64,000 nucleotides of DNA from Planosporangium sp963837285 (GCA_963837285.1 CAWIMS010000001.1:558001-622000), one strand, 5' to 3'; positions 46,002 through 55,158 are shown, counted from the stretch's first letter. Translations and numbers: made by a program. Notes: generated by a model not told the origin, from the letters alone.

Positions 46002-46420
46002 GGCACCGACCCCGCCACCACCCAAACCCCACCCACCAACGGCTGCAGCGGACCCTTCTGCTACTCCGCTCCCGCGAGTAGCTGCTCCAGCGACAACACG
46101 TGCACACATCACAGCGGCGGCAATCGGTGCAGTATCAATTGCCTGCTCCAGCAGAACGCCGCCGGCAACGATCCGCCCCTGCACTTCCTCCACGACAACG
46201 GCTACACCGGTTCGAACGCCTTTACAGTCGGGGACGCGATCAAGTGGGCAGGTACCGGTCGAATGGCCAGCGTCTGGGTCTGCGAACATGTGTTCGGCGG
46301 TTCCAATGAATACTGTGGCGACACAGCCCAGGGAACTGACGGACCACTCAAACTTCTTGAGGTCTTCGCCGGCAGCTTGGCAATTGCTGGCGTCATCGTA
46401 GGCTCCGCCGCTTGCGCTGA
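46002..46420 (+). repeat. 419-bp block duplicated at 47852-48270, copy A
   Basis: Encodes the pre-tip region (TNGCSGPFCYSAPAS, CTHHSGGNRCSINCLLQQNA, AGSLAIAGVIVGSAACAE) of the RHS protein. It aligns without any gap to 47852-48270 with only scattered substitutions, then the two diverge into different toxin tips. Confidence 0.92.
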
Positions 46421-46559
46421 AGGATACTTCGCCTGTGCACGCGTAGGGTTCGGTGTCCTTAACGGAGCTGCGAGCTTCTTCGGGTACGGCGGCGGTGGTT
46501 CCTCGCTTGAATTCGGCGGCGTTGAGGGTGCGGAAGCAGACGGCGTCGTGTTTGGGCGG

Positions 46560-46990
46560 TGTAATAGCTTCGATCCGAACACACCAGTCTTGATGGCGGA
46601 CGGCAAAACCAAAGCGATCAAGAACGTCGCGGTCGGCGACGAGGTCGAAGCCACTGACCCGGATACCAAGACCACTACCAGTGAACGGGTCACAAAACTA
46701 CACGACAACGTAGACCTCGACCTTGCCGATCTTGTTGTCACTGGTGTCGATGGTCACCAATCCATCGTTCACACAACCCAGCACCACAGGTTCTGGGACG
46801 TCACCACCAACCGGTGGACCGAGGCCGTCCAGCTCAAGAGCGGGGACTTTCTGTACGACCCAGGCCGCGCGCCGATCCGCGTCGCCGCGGTCCAGCCTTC
46901 TTCCGAGCGAAGCATATGCTCAACCTCACCGTCGGCAACCTTCACACGTACTATGTGATGGCCGGCACGACGCCGGTACTCGTACATAAC
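46560..46990 (+). other. Hint (pretoxin) autoprotease domain of the RHS protein
   Basis: Begins at Cys in CNSFDPNTPVLMADGKTKAI, contains the block-B TTxxH-type motif (HTTQHHRFW), and ends at VLVHN before Cys at 46991. These are the splice-type Hint residues that cleave the C-terminal toxin from the RHS shell. A frame change near 46905 lies within the domain. Confidence 0.75.
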
Positions 46991-47308
46991 TGTGGCGAAG
47001 GCTGGACCATCAAGGGTCGAATGAAGGCGGCGGGGCCAGGTGATGAGTTCGGCCTGCCGAATCAGGGACGCATTAGGTACGTTCCTCCAGAGGGGTACAA
47101 CCCGGCGAGTCCTCTCCCTCGCGGTCCCGGCAATGGCTACATTGACCGATTCGGTAATGAATGGACTGTTGGTCCGTCGCGGACTGAAGGTCATCCCTTC
47201 GAATGGGATGTTCAGTTGTCGCGCACAGGGCGGGAGCAGATTGGCTGGCTGTCGCGAGATGGCCGTCATGTCAATGTCGATCCGTTCGGAGAGGTTACCC
47301 ACCGATGA
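46991..47308 (+). other. Ntox17-like toxin tip of the RHS protein
   Basis: About 105 residues after the Hint domain: GRIRYVPPEGYNPASPLPRG, GYIDRFGNEWTVGPSRTEGH, PFEWDVQLSRTGREQIGWLS and RDGRHVNVDPFGEVTHR. This order matches my memory of polymorphic toxin type 17, a predicted RNase-like tip. The stop overlaps the immunity gene start (ATGA). Confidence 0.65.
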
Positions 47309-47628
47309 GTGACATTGGTTTCTACGAGATTGTTAATGTCCTGAGCAGCGCAGACGCCGTGGCGTTAGGTGTGAGCAACGCTCGCGGAGTTGTCGTAGGT
47401 ATATCCGGTGAAGCGAAGGAGCGGCAGTACGCAGTTCTGATCGGGGACAGAACCTTCATGCTCAGCCCATCGGACCTAGTCCAGACAGGGGAGAGTGTTG
47501 ATCGTGAAGCAATTTACGGTGGTGAAACGATCCGAGTGTCTCCCCGAGCACTACCCCGACAAAGAATCATGAGATGTTCCGGCGGCAACCAATTATGCAA
47601 AGTCTGGCTGAATGGTTGCGTTCTTTGA
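47305..47628 (+). CDS. Imm31-family immunity protein
   Basis: ATG at 47305 overlaps the RHS stop by four bases. FYEIVNVLSSADAVALGVSN, GVVVGISGEAKERQYAVLIG, TFMLSPSDLVQTGESVDREA and IYGGETIRVS fit the Imm31 pattern (short beta-barrel-like domain ending GExIRVS). After RVS the frame gives an unrelated 25-residue tail. Dropping one base from TCTCCCC near 47540 would instead end the protein at once as SPEHYPDKES, so a one-base insertion is likely. Neutralises the RHS tip by position. 47629-47821 holds no gene I can support. Confidence 0.65.
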   Translation: MSDIGFYEIVNVLSSADAVALGVSNARGVVVGISGEAKERQYAVLIGDRTFMLSPSDLVQTGESVDREAIYGGETIRVSPRALPRQRIMRCSGGNQLCKVWLNGCVL

Positions 47629-47821
47629 GTGGCAGGAAGGTGAAGACCGAAGTCGCGCCACTTTCGTTTCTGTCCAAGAAAAGTCGTGACGTCGTTCGGT
47701 TTCGATGAACCTACGTACGGTGCGTAAGTGACTACATGGTGCGCCGAGATGTGTCTGAAGGCGTAGCCATTGCGGTCACGGTTGCTGTCATTCCTGAAGG
47801 GGCGGGGCCGGGTCAACCCCT

Positions 47822-48706
47822 TTGGCGGAGTGGGTTTCTGCTGGTCTGCCGGGCACCGATCCTGCCACCACTCAAACCCCACCTACCAACGGCTGCAGCG
47901 GACCCTTCTGTTACTCCGCTCCCGCCAGCAACTGTTCCAGCGACAACACGTGCACACATCACAGCGGCGGCAATCGGTGCAGTATCAACTGCCTGCTTCA
48001 GCAGAACGCTGCCGGCAACGACCCGCCCCTGCGCTTCCTCCACGACAACGGCTACACCGGTTCGAACGCCTTTACAGTCGGGGACGCGATCAAGTGGGCA
48101 GGTACCGGTCGAATGGCCAGCGTCTGGGTCTGCGAACATGTGTTCGGCGGTTCCAATGAATATTGTGGCGACACAGCCCAGGGAACCGACGGACCACTCA
48201 AACTTCTCGAGGTCTTCGCCGGCAGCTTGGCAATTGCTGGCGTCATCGTAGGCTCCGCCGCTTGCGCTGAGGCCTATCTTATCTGCGCCGAGCGCGCTTT
48301 CGGTATCGTGGGTGGAATTGGTGGCTTTTTCGAATACGGTGGCGGCGGTCCCATGGTGGAAGCCGGCGGAGTTGCAGGAGCGGGAACGGCACTTGGCAAG
48401 TACGACGCCGACTTCGCCTTGGGTCAATTGACTATGAATGGCGATACGAAGGCGTCTGCGCTTATCGGATTCGCAGAAGATCAGGGGTGGACGCTTGTCA
48501 AGAGCCCGAATGGGCCGCGGAAGTTCTATGATGAGAATGGTATCCTGAGGCTGACGATAAAGCGAGGAACTCCTCGTGCTCCCGGCAGCAACTATCCCCA
48601 TGTTGAAGTTCGCGATGCGAGCGGGAATCGAATCGACCCGTTCGGGAATCCCGTAGGTAGGAACGATCGTGCAAATCACGTGCCAATTGTCTGGGACCTT
48701 CCGTGA
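47822..48706 (+). CDS. Orphan RHS tip cassette 2 with second toxin
   Basis: No convincing start codon. The frame opens near 47822 with TTG and enters the block copied from the RHS gene (47852-48270). It then reads on to a different C-terminus: FAEDQGWTLVKSPNGPRKFY, GILRLTIKRGTPRAPGSNY, PHVEVRDASGNRIDPFGNPV and NHVPIVWDLP. This resembles polymorphic toxin type 24 as I remember it (RLTIKRG...PHVE...DP.GNPV). No RHS shell or Hint precedes it, so it would be expressed only after recombination into the upstream gene through the 419-bp homology. The stop overlaps the next gene's GTG. Confidence 0.65.
   Translation: MAEWVSAGLPGTDPATTQTPPTNGCSGPFCYSAPASNCSSDNTCTHHSGGNRCSINCLLQQNAAGNDPPLRFLHDNGYTGSNAFTVGDAIKWAGTGRMASVWVCEHVFGGSNEYCGDTAQGTDGPLKLLEVFAGSLAIAGVIVGSAACAEAYLICAERAFGIVGGIGGFFEYGGGGPMVEAGGVAGAGTALGKYDADFALGQLTMNGDTKASALIGFAEDQGWTLVKSPNGPRKFYDENGILRLTIKRGTPRAPGSNYPHVEVRDASGNRIDPFGNPVGRNDRANHVPIVWDLP
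47852..48270 (+). repeat. 419-bp block duplicated from 46002-46420, copy B
   Basis: Gap-free copy of the RHS pre-tip region, differing at scattered positions, heading toxin cassette 2. Homology long enough for recombination that swaps tips. Confidence 0.92.
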
Positions 48707-49077
48707 AGCCATATACCGAGATTAAAGGATTAGAGAATATCGTCCTCGAGGAATCGTACGTCTTGGATATTATGGTCACGCCTGGCTCCGCAATCTTCCA
48801 AGTAGATTTCGTCTTGGCCGCCGATCACGAATTATATGTAGAACCTCCCGCTCGAACGAATGATTGCGTAAGGCGAGGGGAAGTCCACTTCCGAGACGTC
48901 GAGTACCTTCAGTGGTCTGGGCAATGCGTACCTCCTGCCCGCGACCGGAGCGGAGAAATCGACTATGGTCACATCGATTCTTTCGAGTGGAAGCCTGGCT
49001 CCTACTACCTTGAAGGCGACTGGGGCGTAATGGAGGTGCATTGCTGTGAGGTCGTCGTGACGATTTCTGGCGCCTGA
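48703..49077 (+). CDS. Putative immunity protein of toxin cassette 2
   Basis: 124 residues from GTG at 48703, overlapping the toxin stop. Beta-rich and acidic (YVLDIMVTPGSAIFQVDFVL, GEIDYGHIDSFEWKPGSYYL). Role is inferred from its position directly after a toxin tip; I do not recognise the family. Confidence 0.6.
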   Translation: MKPYTEIKGLENIVLEESYVLDIMVTPGSAIFQVDFVLAADHELYVEPPARTNDCVRRGEVHFRDVEYLQWSGQCVPPARDRSGEIDYGHIDSFEWKPGSYYLEGDWGVMEVHCCEVVVTISGA

Positions 49078-49158
49078 CTGCTCACCTTGGGCCGTAGCGT
49101 AGCTGCGCCCACACCGCCGAACTTCCGTTCCAGATACCGTCTTGGCTCGCCAACCTAA

Positions 49159-49797
49159 CCCCGAACCGGAAGCATTGATCGAATTGGGCGATCGTGACTG
49201 CCCTGTGTCGCTTCCACTACGTCGGACAGCCACGATCGCCTCGAAAGCGCGCGTTGCCCCGCCAGGGGCGGCGGCGATGCGGGCACCACCTGGGAAGCCG
49301 AAGCCTATCTCGTCTGCGCCCAGCGCGGTTTCGGCGTAAACAGCGGGATCGGCGGCTTCTACGAATATGGCCGCGGTGACTTGCCGCTCGGAACCGGTGC
49401 CGTCGATGGTGCGGAAGCCGCGGAAAGCCTTGCGCCCAGTGGAATCCGGTTCAGCCAGGGTACAGTCAACGATGCCGCTGCGATTGAGGCAAGCATGCGA
49501 GCAGAAGGTTGGGTAGGTGATGCGATCGATGTAGTGAGGATGCCTGACGGCGGCATCACATCGGTGGACAACACGCGGTTGCTTGCCGCCATGCGGGCAA
49601 GGATCAACGTTCTTGCGAATACCTATGGGTTTGATGATCCGATCCCGGACGGCGTCGCAGGTCGCTTTCCGTCGAGGAAGGGTGAGGTGCCGAAAACCTG
49701 GGGCGAGGCTGTCCTGAATCGAATCGGTCGACAGAACAGCGTGTATCGCAAAACCTATCCGTACGGATCGCCGTTTACCGGATGGAGTGGAAACTGA
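49159..49797 (+). CDS. Orphan RHS tip cassette 3 with third toxin
   Basis: The open frame begins after a stop at 49156 and has no clear start codon. From about 49294 it matches the pre-tip tail of the other cassettes (AEAYLVCAQRGFG, GGFYEYGRGD), then a distinct tip follows: GIRFSQGTVNDAAAIEASMR, AEGWVGDAIDVVRMPDGGIT, VDNTRLLAAMRARINVLANT, PKTWGEAVLNRIGRQNSVY. The G-x-I-x-V-x-x-x-D-G-x-x-T-x-D-N-T-R pattern recalls ParB/Srx-like nuclease folds, which I give only as a possibility. Like cassette 2 it lacks its own shell. Confidence 0.6.
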
Positions 49798-50152
49798 GGT
49801 GGCAGATCTTCTTAGTGTCGGCGACCTGCCGGAGGGCTTCGCATACCCACCGGAGTTTATCCGTGTGGTTGAACTCGGCTTAATTGACCTCGAACCATGG
49901 CACGTGTTGGAAGGTGGCCAGCTACGGGAACGGTTCCGGGGTCTAGCAGAACGCTACCCGGCCCGGACGCTCGTGCCCTTTGCGTGTCGGCAGGACAATG
50001 ACGACGTCGCCTGCTGGGATTTGGGGATCGGGGAAGGAGCGGTCGTGATAGTACATGACTATGCTTCGCCTGGATGGGAAAGTAGAGGACGATTCGCGGA
50101 TTTCAGCGGCTGGCTCCGGCAAGCGATCGAGGACTTGATCGCCTTTGAATGA
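49787..50152 (+). CDS. SMI1/KNR4 (SUKH)-like immunity protein
   Basis: 121 residues from GTG at 49787, or 117 from GTG at 49799, which has GGAG eleven bases upstream. LPEGFAYPPEFIRVVELGLI, DLEPWHVLEGGQLRERFRGL, PARTLVPFACRQDNDDVACW and DYASPGWESRGRFADFSGWL follow the SUKH pattern of bacterial immunity proteins to nuclease tips. Overlaps the end of toxin cassette 3. Confidence 0.7.
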   Translation: METEVADLLSVGDLPEGFAYPPEFIRVVELGLIDLEPWHVLEGGQLRERFRGLAERYPARTLVPFACRQDNDDVACWDLGIGEGAVVIVHDYASPGWESRGRFADFSGWLRQAIEDLIAFE

Positions 50153-50546
50153 GCTGTCTACGGCGTCGAACCTCGCGGACCTCAGCCGGGCGGTATCGCA
50201 CGCCTTGCGTCATGAGCCGTGGCTCCACGAGCTGGAGTTGGACGACGAAGGGTGGACCTCGTTGGAGGCCCTGGTCGAGGCGCTGCGTCTTGAGGCAAGT
50301 TGGAGGTCGCTGACCACGACTGCTGTAGAGGCGATGGTCGCCGGCGCAGCGAAGCAGCGTCATGAGGTGCGGGATGGCCAGATCCGAGCTCTGTATGGGC
50401 ATTCCTTGCCTGGTCGGATCGCGAAAGTGGAGGCAATGCCACCTGCGGTCCTGTTTCACGGGACGTCTCCGAAGGCGCTGGAGTCGATCCGTACGCAAGG
50501 ACTGGCTCCGAAGGGCCGGCAATATGTGCACTTGTCGACGGACTTA
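50145..50546 (+). pseudogene. kptA: kptA (RNA 2'-phosphotransferase), 5' part, cut by IS630
   Basis: TTG at 50145 opens DLSRAVSHALRHEPWLHELE, LDDEGWTSLEALVEALR, KQRHEVRDGQIRALYGHSLP and PPAVLFHGTSPKALESIRTQ, then YVHLSTDL: the first three quarters of a Tpt1/KptA enzyme, which moves a 2'-phosphate from RNA to NAD+. The frame is interrupted at codon TTA (50544-50546) by an IS630 element. Joining it to the sequence after the element (from 52132) gives an unbroken 187-residue protein. Bacterial KptA of this kind often lies in mobile or defence-type regions. Confidence 0.85.
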
Positions 50547-50559
50547 GTGGTGTTGGTCG

Positions 50560-50910
50560 TTAGTTCGTCGGGGGTTGGATCCAGACGGTGGGGTCGTTGA
50601 GGTAGAGGCCGCAGGCGCAGTCGAGGGCTTCCTCGGCGGTGCCGACGGGTCGTCCGCTGGGCAGGACCGAGTCTTGGTAACCGTCCCTGCTGGCCAGGTA
50701 GATGGCGAAGCCCCAGATGTGGGCGGAGCCGTTGTAGCGCAGTCGGCATAGCGGGATGGTGGGGCCGTCGACGAGGGCGCCGTCGAGGTAGGCGAAGGCG
50801 CCGTGGTAGCGCACGTTCACCGCGGCCAGAGTGGGCCAGTGCTCGCGGGCATGGCGGGCCAGACGTTGGCGCAGGTTGGTCTTGGTCGACTCGGGTGGGA
50901 GCTTGGCCAC
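50560..50910 (-). CDS. IS630 passenger protein, 116 residues
   Basis: GTG at 50910 opens LPPESTKTNLRQRLARHARE, YHGAFAYLDGALVDGPTIPL, CRLRYNGSAHIWGFAIYLAS and EEALDCACGLYLNDPTVWIQ. Compact alpha/beta domain with no transposase motif. The stop lies in the left terminal repeat, so the last residues (PPTN) come from that repeat and are the same as those of the transposase. It diverges from the transposase with a 70-base gap. I do not know its function. A role in target choice, regulation or host benefit is possible. Confidence 0.65.
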   Translation of the reverse strand: MAKLPPESTKTNLRQRLARHAREHWPTLAAVNVRYHGAFAYLDGALVDGPTIPLCRLRYNGSAHIWGFAIYLASRDGYQDSVLPSGRPVGTAEEALDCACGLYLNDPTVWIQPPTN

Positions 50911-50981
50911 GGCTGTTCATGCTGCCGCATGTCGGTGTGTCGCTGACAGCCTGGGCGCACGGTCCCTGGCAGAACCGACGG

Positions 50982-52115
50982 ATGTCGATGTGCAGCCCGT
51001 ATCGGATCATGCTCACTGATCAGGACCACGCGGCGTTGACGGCGCTGGCGCACCGGCCGACCGCCGCGTACCGGCTGGTGCTGCGGGCCAGGATCGTCCT
51101 GGCGGCCGCCGATGGCGCCAGTAATCCGGCGATCGCCGCCGCCGTCGGCGTGCACGTCGACACCGCCCGCAAGTGGCGGCGACGGTTCGTCGAGCAGGGC
51201 ATGGCGGGGCTGTCCGACGCTGACCGGCCCGGCCGGCCGCGCCGGTTCACCGCGGTGCAGACGGCGCAGGTCAAGGCCCTGGCCTGCGAGCTGCCGGCCA
51301 CCCGCGGGGTGCCGCTGTCGCGGTGGAGCGCCGCTGACCTGGCCGACGAGGCCGTCTGTGCCGGAATCGTCGCGGACATCTCGCCGACCACGGTAGCCCG
51401 TGGCTGGCCACCGACGCGATCAAACCCTGGCGACACCGCTCGTGGATCTTTCCCCGGGATCCGGACTTCGCCGCCAAGGCCGCCGTTGTGCTCGACCTGT
51501 ACGCCCGCCTGTGGCAGGGCGAACCGTTGGGCGCCGACGACTATGTGATCAGCGCCGATGAGAAGACCTCGATCCAGGCCCGCTGCCGATGCCACCCCAC
51601 CCTGCCACCCGGCCGGGCTCGGCTGGCCCGGGTAGAGCACGAGTACGACCGTGGCGGCGCGCTGGCCTACCTGGCCGCCCTCGACGTAGGCAGGCGGGAA
51701 GGTGACCGGGTGCTGCGCGCCCACCACCGGCATCAAGCCCTTCGCCGGCCTGGTCGAGCAGGTCATGACCACCGAGCCGTACGCCTCTGCCCGGCGGGTG
51801 CTCTGGATCGTCGACAACGGCCCGTCGCATCGCGGCCAAGCCGCGGTCGACCGGATAAGTGCGGCATGGCCGACCGCGCAGCTGGTGCACCTGCCCACAC
51901 ACGCTTCCTGGCTGAACCACGTGGAGATCTTCTTCTCCATCGTCCAGCGGAAAGTCGTTACCCCGAACGACTTCCATGACCTGGCCGACGTCGAGGACCG
52001 GTTGATGGCCTTCCAAGACCGCTACAACTTCACGGCCCGGCCATTCAACTGGCGCTACACCCGCCACGACCTCGACGACCTACTCAAACGTCTCGAGGTA
52101 CCCCCGACGAACTAA
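50982..52115 (+). pseudogene. IS630-family transposase, two frameshifts
   Basis: N-terminal HTH domains (SNPAIAAAVGVHVDTARKWR, RRFVEQGMAGLSDADRPGRP) are followed by the DDE catalytic domain: D in VISADEKTSIQARCR, D in VLWIVDNGPSHRG and E in LNHVEIFFSIVQRK. The frame breaks near 51405 (CGTGGCTGG lacking a base) and near 51690. All catalytic residues survive in their local frames. The C-terminus ends in PPTN within the right terminal repeat. The start is uncertain; ATG at 50982 is used, and 51009 is an alternative. Confidence 0.8.
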
Positions 52116-52131
52116 CGACGAGCACCACTTA

Positions 52132-52293
52132 GCCACCGCTATGGAGGTAGGTCGACGCAAGTCGAGCACGCCGGTTCTGCTGCGGGTGCGTGCTCACACG
52201 GCCTCCGAGCAGGGCGTGCGTTTTTGGCGGGGGAACGAGATGGTGTGGTTGTCGGACGGAATACCAGCTGAATTCCTCCGTCTGGAGGCGTAG
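52132..52293 (+). pseudogene. kptA: kptA 3' part beyond IS630
   Basis: Continues the frame left at 50546: ATAMEVGRRKSSTPVLLRVR, AHTASEQGVRFWRGNEMVWL and SDGIPAEFLRLEA before the stop at 52293. These include the VWL...IP..F C-terminal motif of KptA. Lacks its own start and is separated from the 5' part by 1.6 kb of insertion. Confidence 0.85.
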
Positions 52294-52600
52294 TGGGCCA
52301 TTCTGGTAAGGGCAAGCAGGTGGTGGGCGTGCAGCGTGCTGGTCAGGCGAGCGGTCTTCTTCGTCGTGTGCAGGGCGTCTAGGGTGACCACCATCCCTTG
52401 CCACGTCCAGCCTACCCAGCAAGGACTCCATGACGGCGGCCACACTGCGTTTGTCGGGCACCTGTCGTTGGCCGAGCACCAGCCGCTGCGGTGGCCGATC
52501 GGGGCGACCAGGAACACCGGGCCGGTGGCGGTGACGCTTCCATGTAACAGTTTCTCTTGGATCGCCGGCGCCGGCAGCAGCCCGGTCGGGACCGGGTTGG
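52200..52600 (-). pseudogene. ISAs1-family transposase remnant
   Basis: Scattered over two or three minus-strand frames are TGPVFLVAPIGHRS, VLGQRQVPDKRSVAAVMESL, LGRLDV and MVVTLDALHTTKKTAR. This is the middle of an ISAs1 DDE transposase (cf. VTADAAHAQHVTADYL in the intact copy at 61004). Start, end and terminal repeats are not found. Old degenerate remnant next to kptA. Confidence 0.55.
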
Positions 52601-52681
52601 CCACCACACGGTGCGCCGCGCGGTGGGTTGAACCTCCCAGGCTTCATGGAGTTGTCGCGACGAGCGGACCGGTAACCACCG

Positions 52682-52718
52682 ACGGGCGGGAGCGTCCCCC
52701 CGCGACGCTCCCGCCCGT
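52682..52718. terminator. Hairpin after the MMPL gene
   Basis: ACGGGCGGGAGCGTC (52682-52696), loop CCCCCGC, GACGCTCCCGCCCGT (52704-52718): a perfect 15-bp GC-rich stem 20 bases past the transporter stop on the minus strand. No T-run; typical of actinomycete intrinsic terminators. Confidence 0.75.
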
Positions 52719-52737
52719 ACCCCCGGTTCGGTAAAGC

Positions 52738-54928
52738 TCACCCCACCACGGTCAGCTCCCTGACCTCCTCGACCGGCGCAGGCTCCGAATCATGACGACC
52801 CCGCATGAACCGCGGCGCCCACCAGTTCGCCTTGCCGAGCAGCGTCATCACCGACGGCAACACCACCGCGCGGATGATGGTCGCGTCGAGCAGGATCGCC
52901 GCCGCGAGCCCGACGCCGAGTTGCTTCATGTCGATCGTGCTCAGCGTTGCGAAGATGCTGAACACCGCGACCATGACCAGGGCGGCGCTGGTCACCGTGC
53001 CGGCGGACGTGGTGATTCCGTGGGCCACCGCGTCCTTTGTGGACACGCCGCGCCGGGCGGCTTCGCGGATCCGGCTGACAACGAACACATGGTAGTCCAT
53101 CGACAGGCCGAAAAGCACCACGAACAGGAACAGTGGCAGCCAGGAGACGACCGCGTTCATCGTCCGGAAGTCGAGCAGACCCTCCGCCCAGTTGCCCTGG
53201 AACACCAGGGTCACCAGACCGTACGCGGCGCCGGCGGACAGCAGGTTCAGCCCGATCGCGGTGGCCGCGATGACGACCGAACGGAACGTCCAGGCCATCA
53301 CGAGGAATGTCAGCAGGAGTACGAACCCGATGACGAGGGGCAGCTTCGCCCGGACGTGCGCCGCGTAGTCGACGCTCGCCGCGACGAACCCGCCCACCGC
53401 GTAGTCGGCGCCCGGCACCTTGCCGATCGTCGCCGGTACCAGCTGCGACCGAAGCACCTCCAGCGAACGGGCCGCTTCGGGGCTGCGCCCGGCGTACGGG
53501 ACGGCCAGTTCCATCGTGGTGATCCGACCGTCCGCCGAGGTGCGGATTTCGAGCCGGTCGTCGACCGCGAACAGCTTGTCGTGCGAAGCCCGCGAAGCCA
53601 GGTCGTCAAGGGCCGCCCGAACACGGGGAGCCGACGAGGCGGGCGCCTTGACGGCCACCAGGTGCGTGGTGCCGGTGCTCGGGAAGGCGGCGGTCAGCCG
53701 GTCGTACGCCTGCATCGGCGCGGTCGTCCGCGGCAGGTCCTCGCTGCCCGGGAACCTCAGCTTCATGTTGATCGCCGGGGCGGCCAGGGCCAGCAGGGCG
53801 ATCACCGAGATGACCAGCGTGGCCAACGGTGCGCGCAGCGCCGGGCGCAGGATGGCCGGCCAGAGCCGAGGCGCGTTCCGGCGCGCGGTGAGCCGCCACA
53901 GCACGGGGATGCGCAGCTTGTCGACCCAGCGGCCGAGCTTGGCGAGGATCGCCGGCAGTACCGTCAAGGATCCGATCATCGCGACCAGAACCACCATGAT
54001 GGAGCCGACCGCGAGCGACGAGAACGTCGCGTCCCGGGCGAGGAACAGGCCGGCCATGGCGATGACGACGGCGATACCGGAAACTACTACCGCGTGGCCG
54101 GACGTCTCGGCGGCGATCTCGACCGCGTCCAGGTGGGTCCGCCCGCGGGCCCGTTCCTCCCGCTCCCGGCGCAGGTAGAACAGCGAGTAGTCGACCCCGA
54201 CAGCCATGCCGATCAGCAGGATCACGCTGGCGGTCGTGTCGGTACCGGGTACCAGGTGCGACGCCAGGTTGGACAGCCCCAGCGCGCCGACGACCGAGGT
54301 GATCGCGAGGACGACCGGGACACCGGCCGCGATCAGCGCGCCGAACGCGACCAGCAGGATGATCAACGTGGCCGGCAGGCTGAGTAGCTCGGCCTTCTTG
54401 AAGTCCTGACCGATGGTCTCGTTGAGGGCCTTGTCGATCGAGGCTCCGCCGGTCTCCTCCACGCGTACCGTCTGGTGGTCTTTCTGAAGAGAGGCGGTGA
54501 GGTCCTCCAGCGGCTTGACCCGGTCGGACGCGGTTTCCGGGTCACCGGCCATGGTGACGACGACGAGCATGGCCTGCCCGTTCTTCGCCGCGATCGGCCC
54601 CTCGACCTTGGTGACGTCGGAACGGGCGCTTCACCCGGCTCACCGCGTCGTCGGCCGCGGACTTCGCCGCCGCCTGGTCGAGGCCGCCGGACTTGGCGGT
54701 GACCAGGATGTTCTCGGTCGCCGGGTCGTTGTACCCGGCCTGGTCGTAGATCAGCCCGGCGCGGCCGGCCTCGCCGATCGCCTCGTCCTGATCGGTTGTC
54801 TTGTGTAAGCCGGCGGCGTTGCCGAGCGCGAAGCAGGTGGCGACGAAGACGATCCACAGCGCGATCGCGCGCCACGGATGGGTGGCGCTCCAGCGCGCCA
54901 CTCGTACGGTTAGCGGCCTCTTGTCCAC
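52738..54928 (-). pseudogene. MMPL/RND-superfamily transporter, one frameshift
   Basis: GTG at 54928 opens the first membrane helix (WSATHPWRAIALWIVFVATC) and extracellular loop. Near 54628 the frame shifts by one (VKRPFRR instead of RSDVTKVEGPI), then continues intact for 600 residues with the MMPL helices: GVDYSLFYLRREREERARGR, LVAFGALIAAGVPVVL, FVVLFGLSMDYHVFVVSRIR, LDATIIRAVVLPSVM. Total about 730 residues and about 12 helices, like actinobacterial MmpL lipid or drug exporters. An isolated single-base break; the rest is unaltered, so function may be intact if this is error. Confidence 0.85.
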
Positions 54929-55158
54929 TGTGGAGGTCCTTCCGGGGACGATCGCAAACGATGCCCCTGACGCTATGGACGCCGGCCGTCGTGGACATCC
55001 GGGAGAAGCCCTGCGGGAACCCGGAACACCGAAGGCCGGGAGAGCCCCGAGCCGGCTCAGGGTTACCCCTACGCGACAGGGTCGATCTGGCAGATAACCG
55101 CACCTCCGCGTCCGAAAATCGCGCGCAAATGTCGTACCTCCGGGGCAAAGTGTCATGA

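Larger units (their letters stand above)
40464..47308 (+). pseudogene. RHS-repeat polymorphic toxin with Hint and C-terminal toxin domain, many frameshifts
   Basis: ATG at 40464 opens a secreted protein (VGVLVVTLTAGLLTAVPWPV signal region). A large beta-rich N-domain is followed from about 43560 by RHS/YD repeats (YDALGRLTGVRR, YDGLGRKTVVV, YDPLGRKTGIY, YDPTGNTTTRST) and the core-closing motif YDPALGRFLSVDP at about 45836. A glycine-rich link, a Hint protease and the toxin tip follow. The frame changes at roughly 41.07, 41.7, 41.9, 42.28, 42.5, 42.75, 43.0, 43.2, 43.37, 44.69, 45.05 and 46.9 kb. The longest clean stretches are 43579-44690 and 45060-46900. About 2280 residues if repaired. Such proteins deliver a C-terminal toxin to neighbouring cells. 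The immunity gene follows with a four-base overlap. Confidence 0.82.
50547..52128. mobile_element. IS630-family element with passenger gene
   Basis: Terminal inverted repeats 50547-50575 and 52100-52128 (GTGGTG...GTCGTTAGTTCGTCGGGGGT) differ at two of 29 positions. TTA flanks both ends, consistent with the TA target duplication of IS630. It carries a plus-strand transposase (two frameshifts) and a minus-strand passenger gene. Both read outward, and their stops lie inside the terminal repeats. Confidence 0.88.

Noticed and set aside
43333..46289. Large minus-strand frames over the RHS gene
   Set aside because: They are Gly/Val-rich complements of YD repeats and have no domain.
52792..54387. 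531-codon plus-strand frame over the MMPL gene
   Set aside because: Complement of a transporter gene; His/Arg/Gln-rich with no motif.
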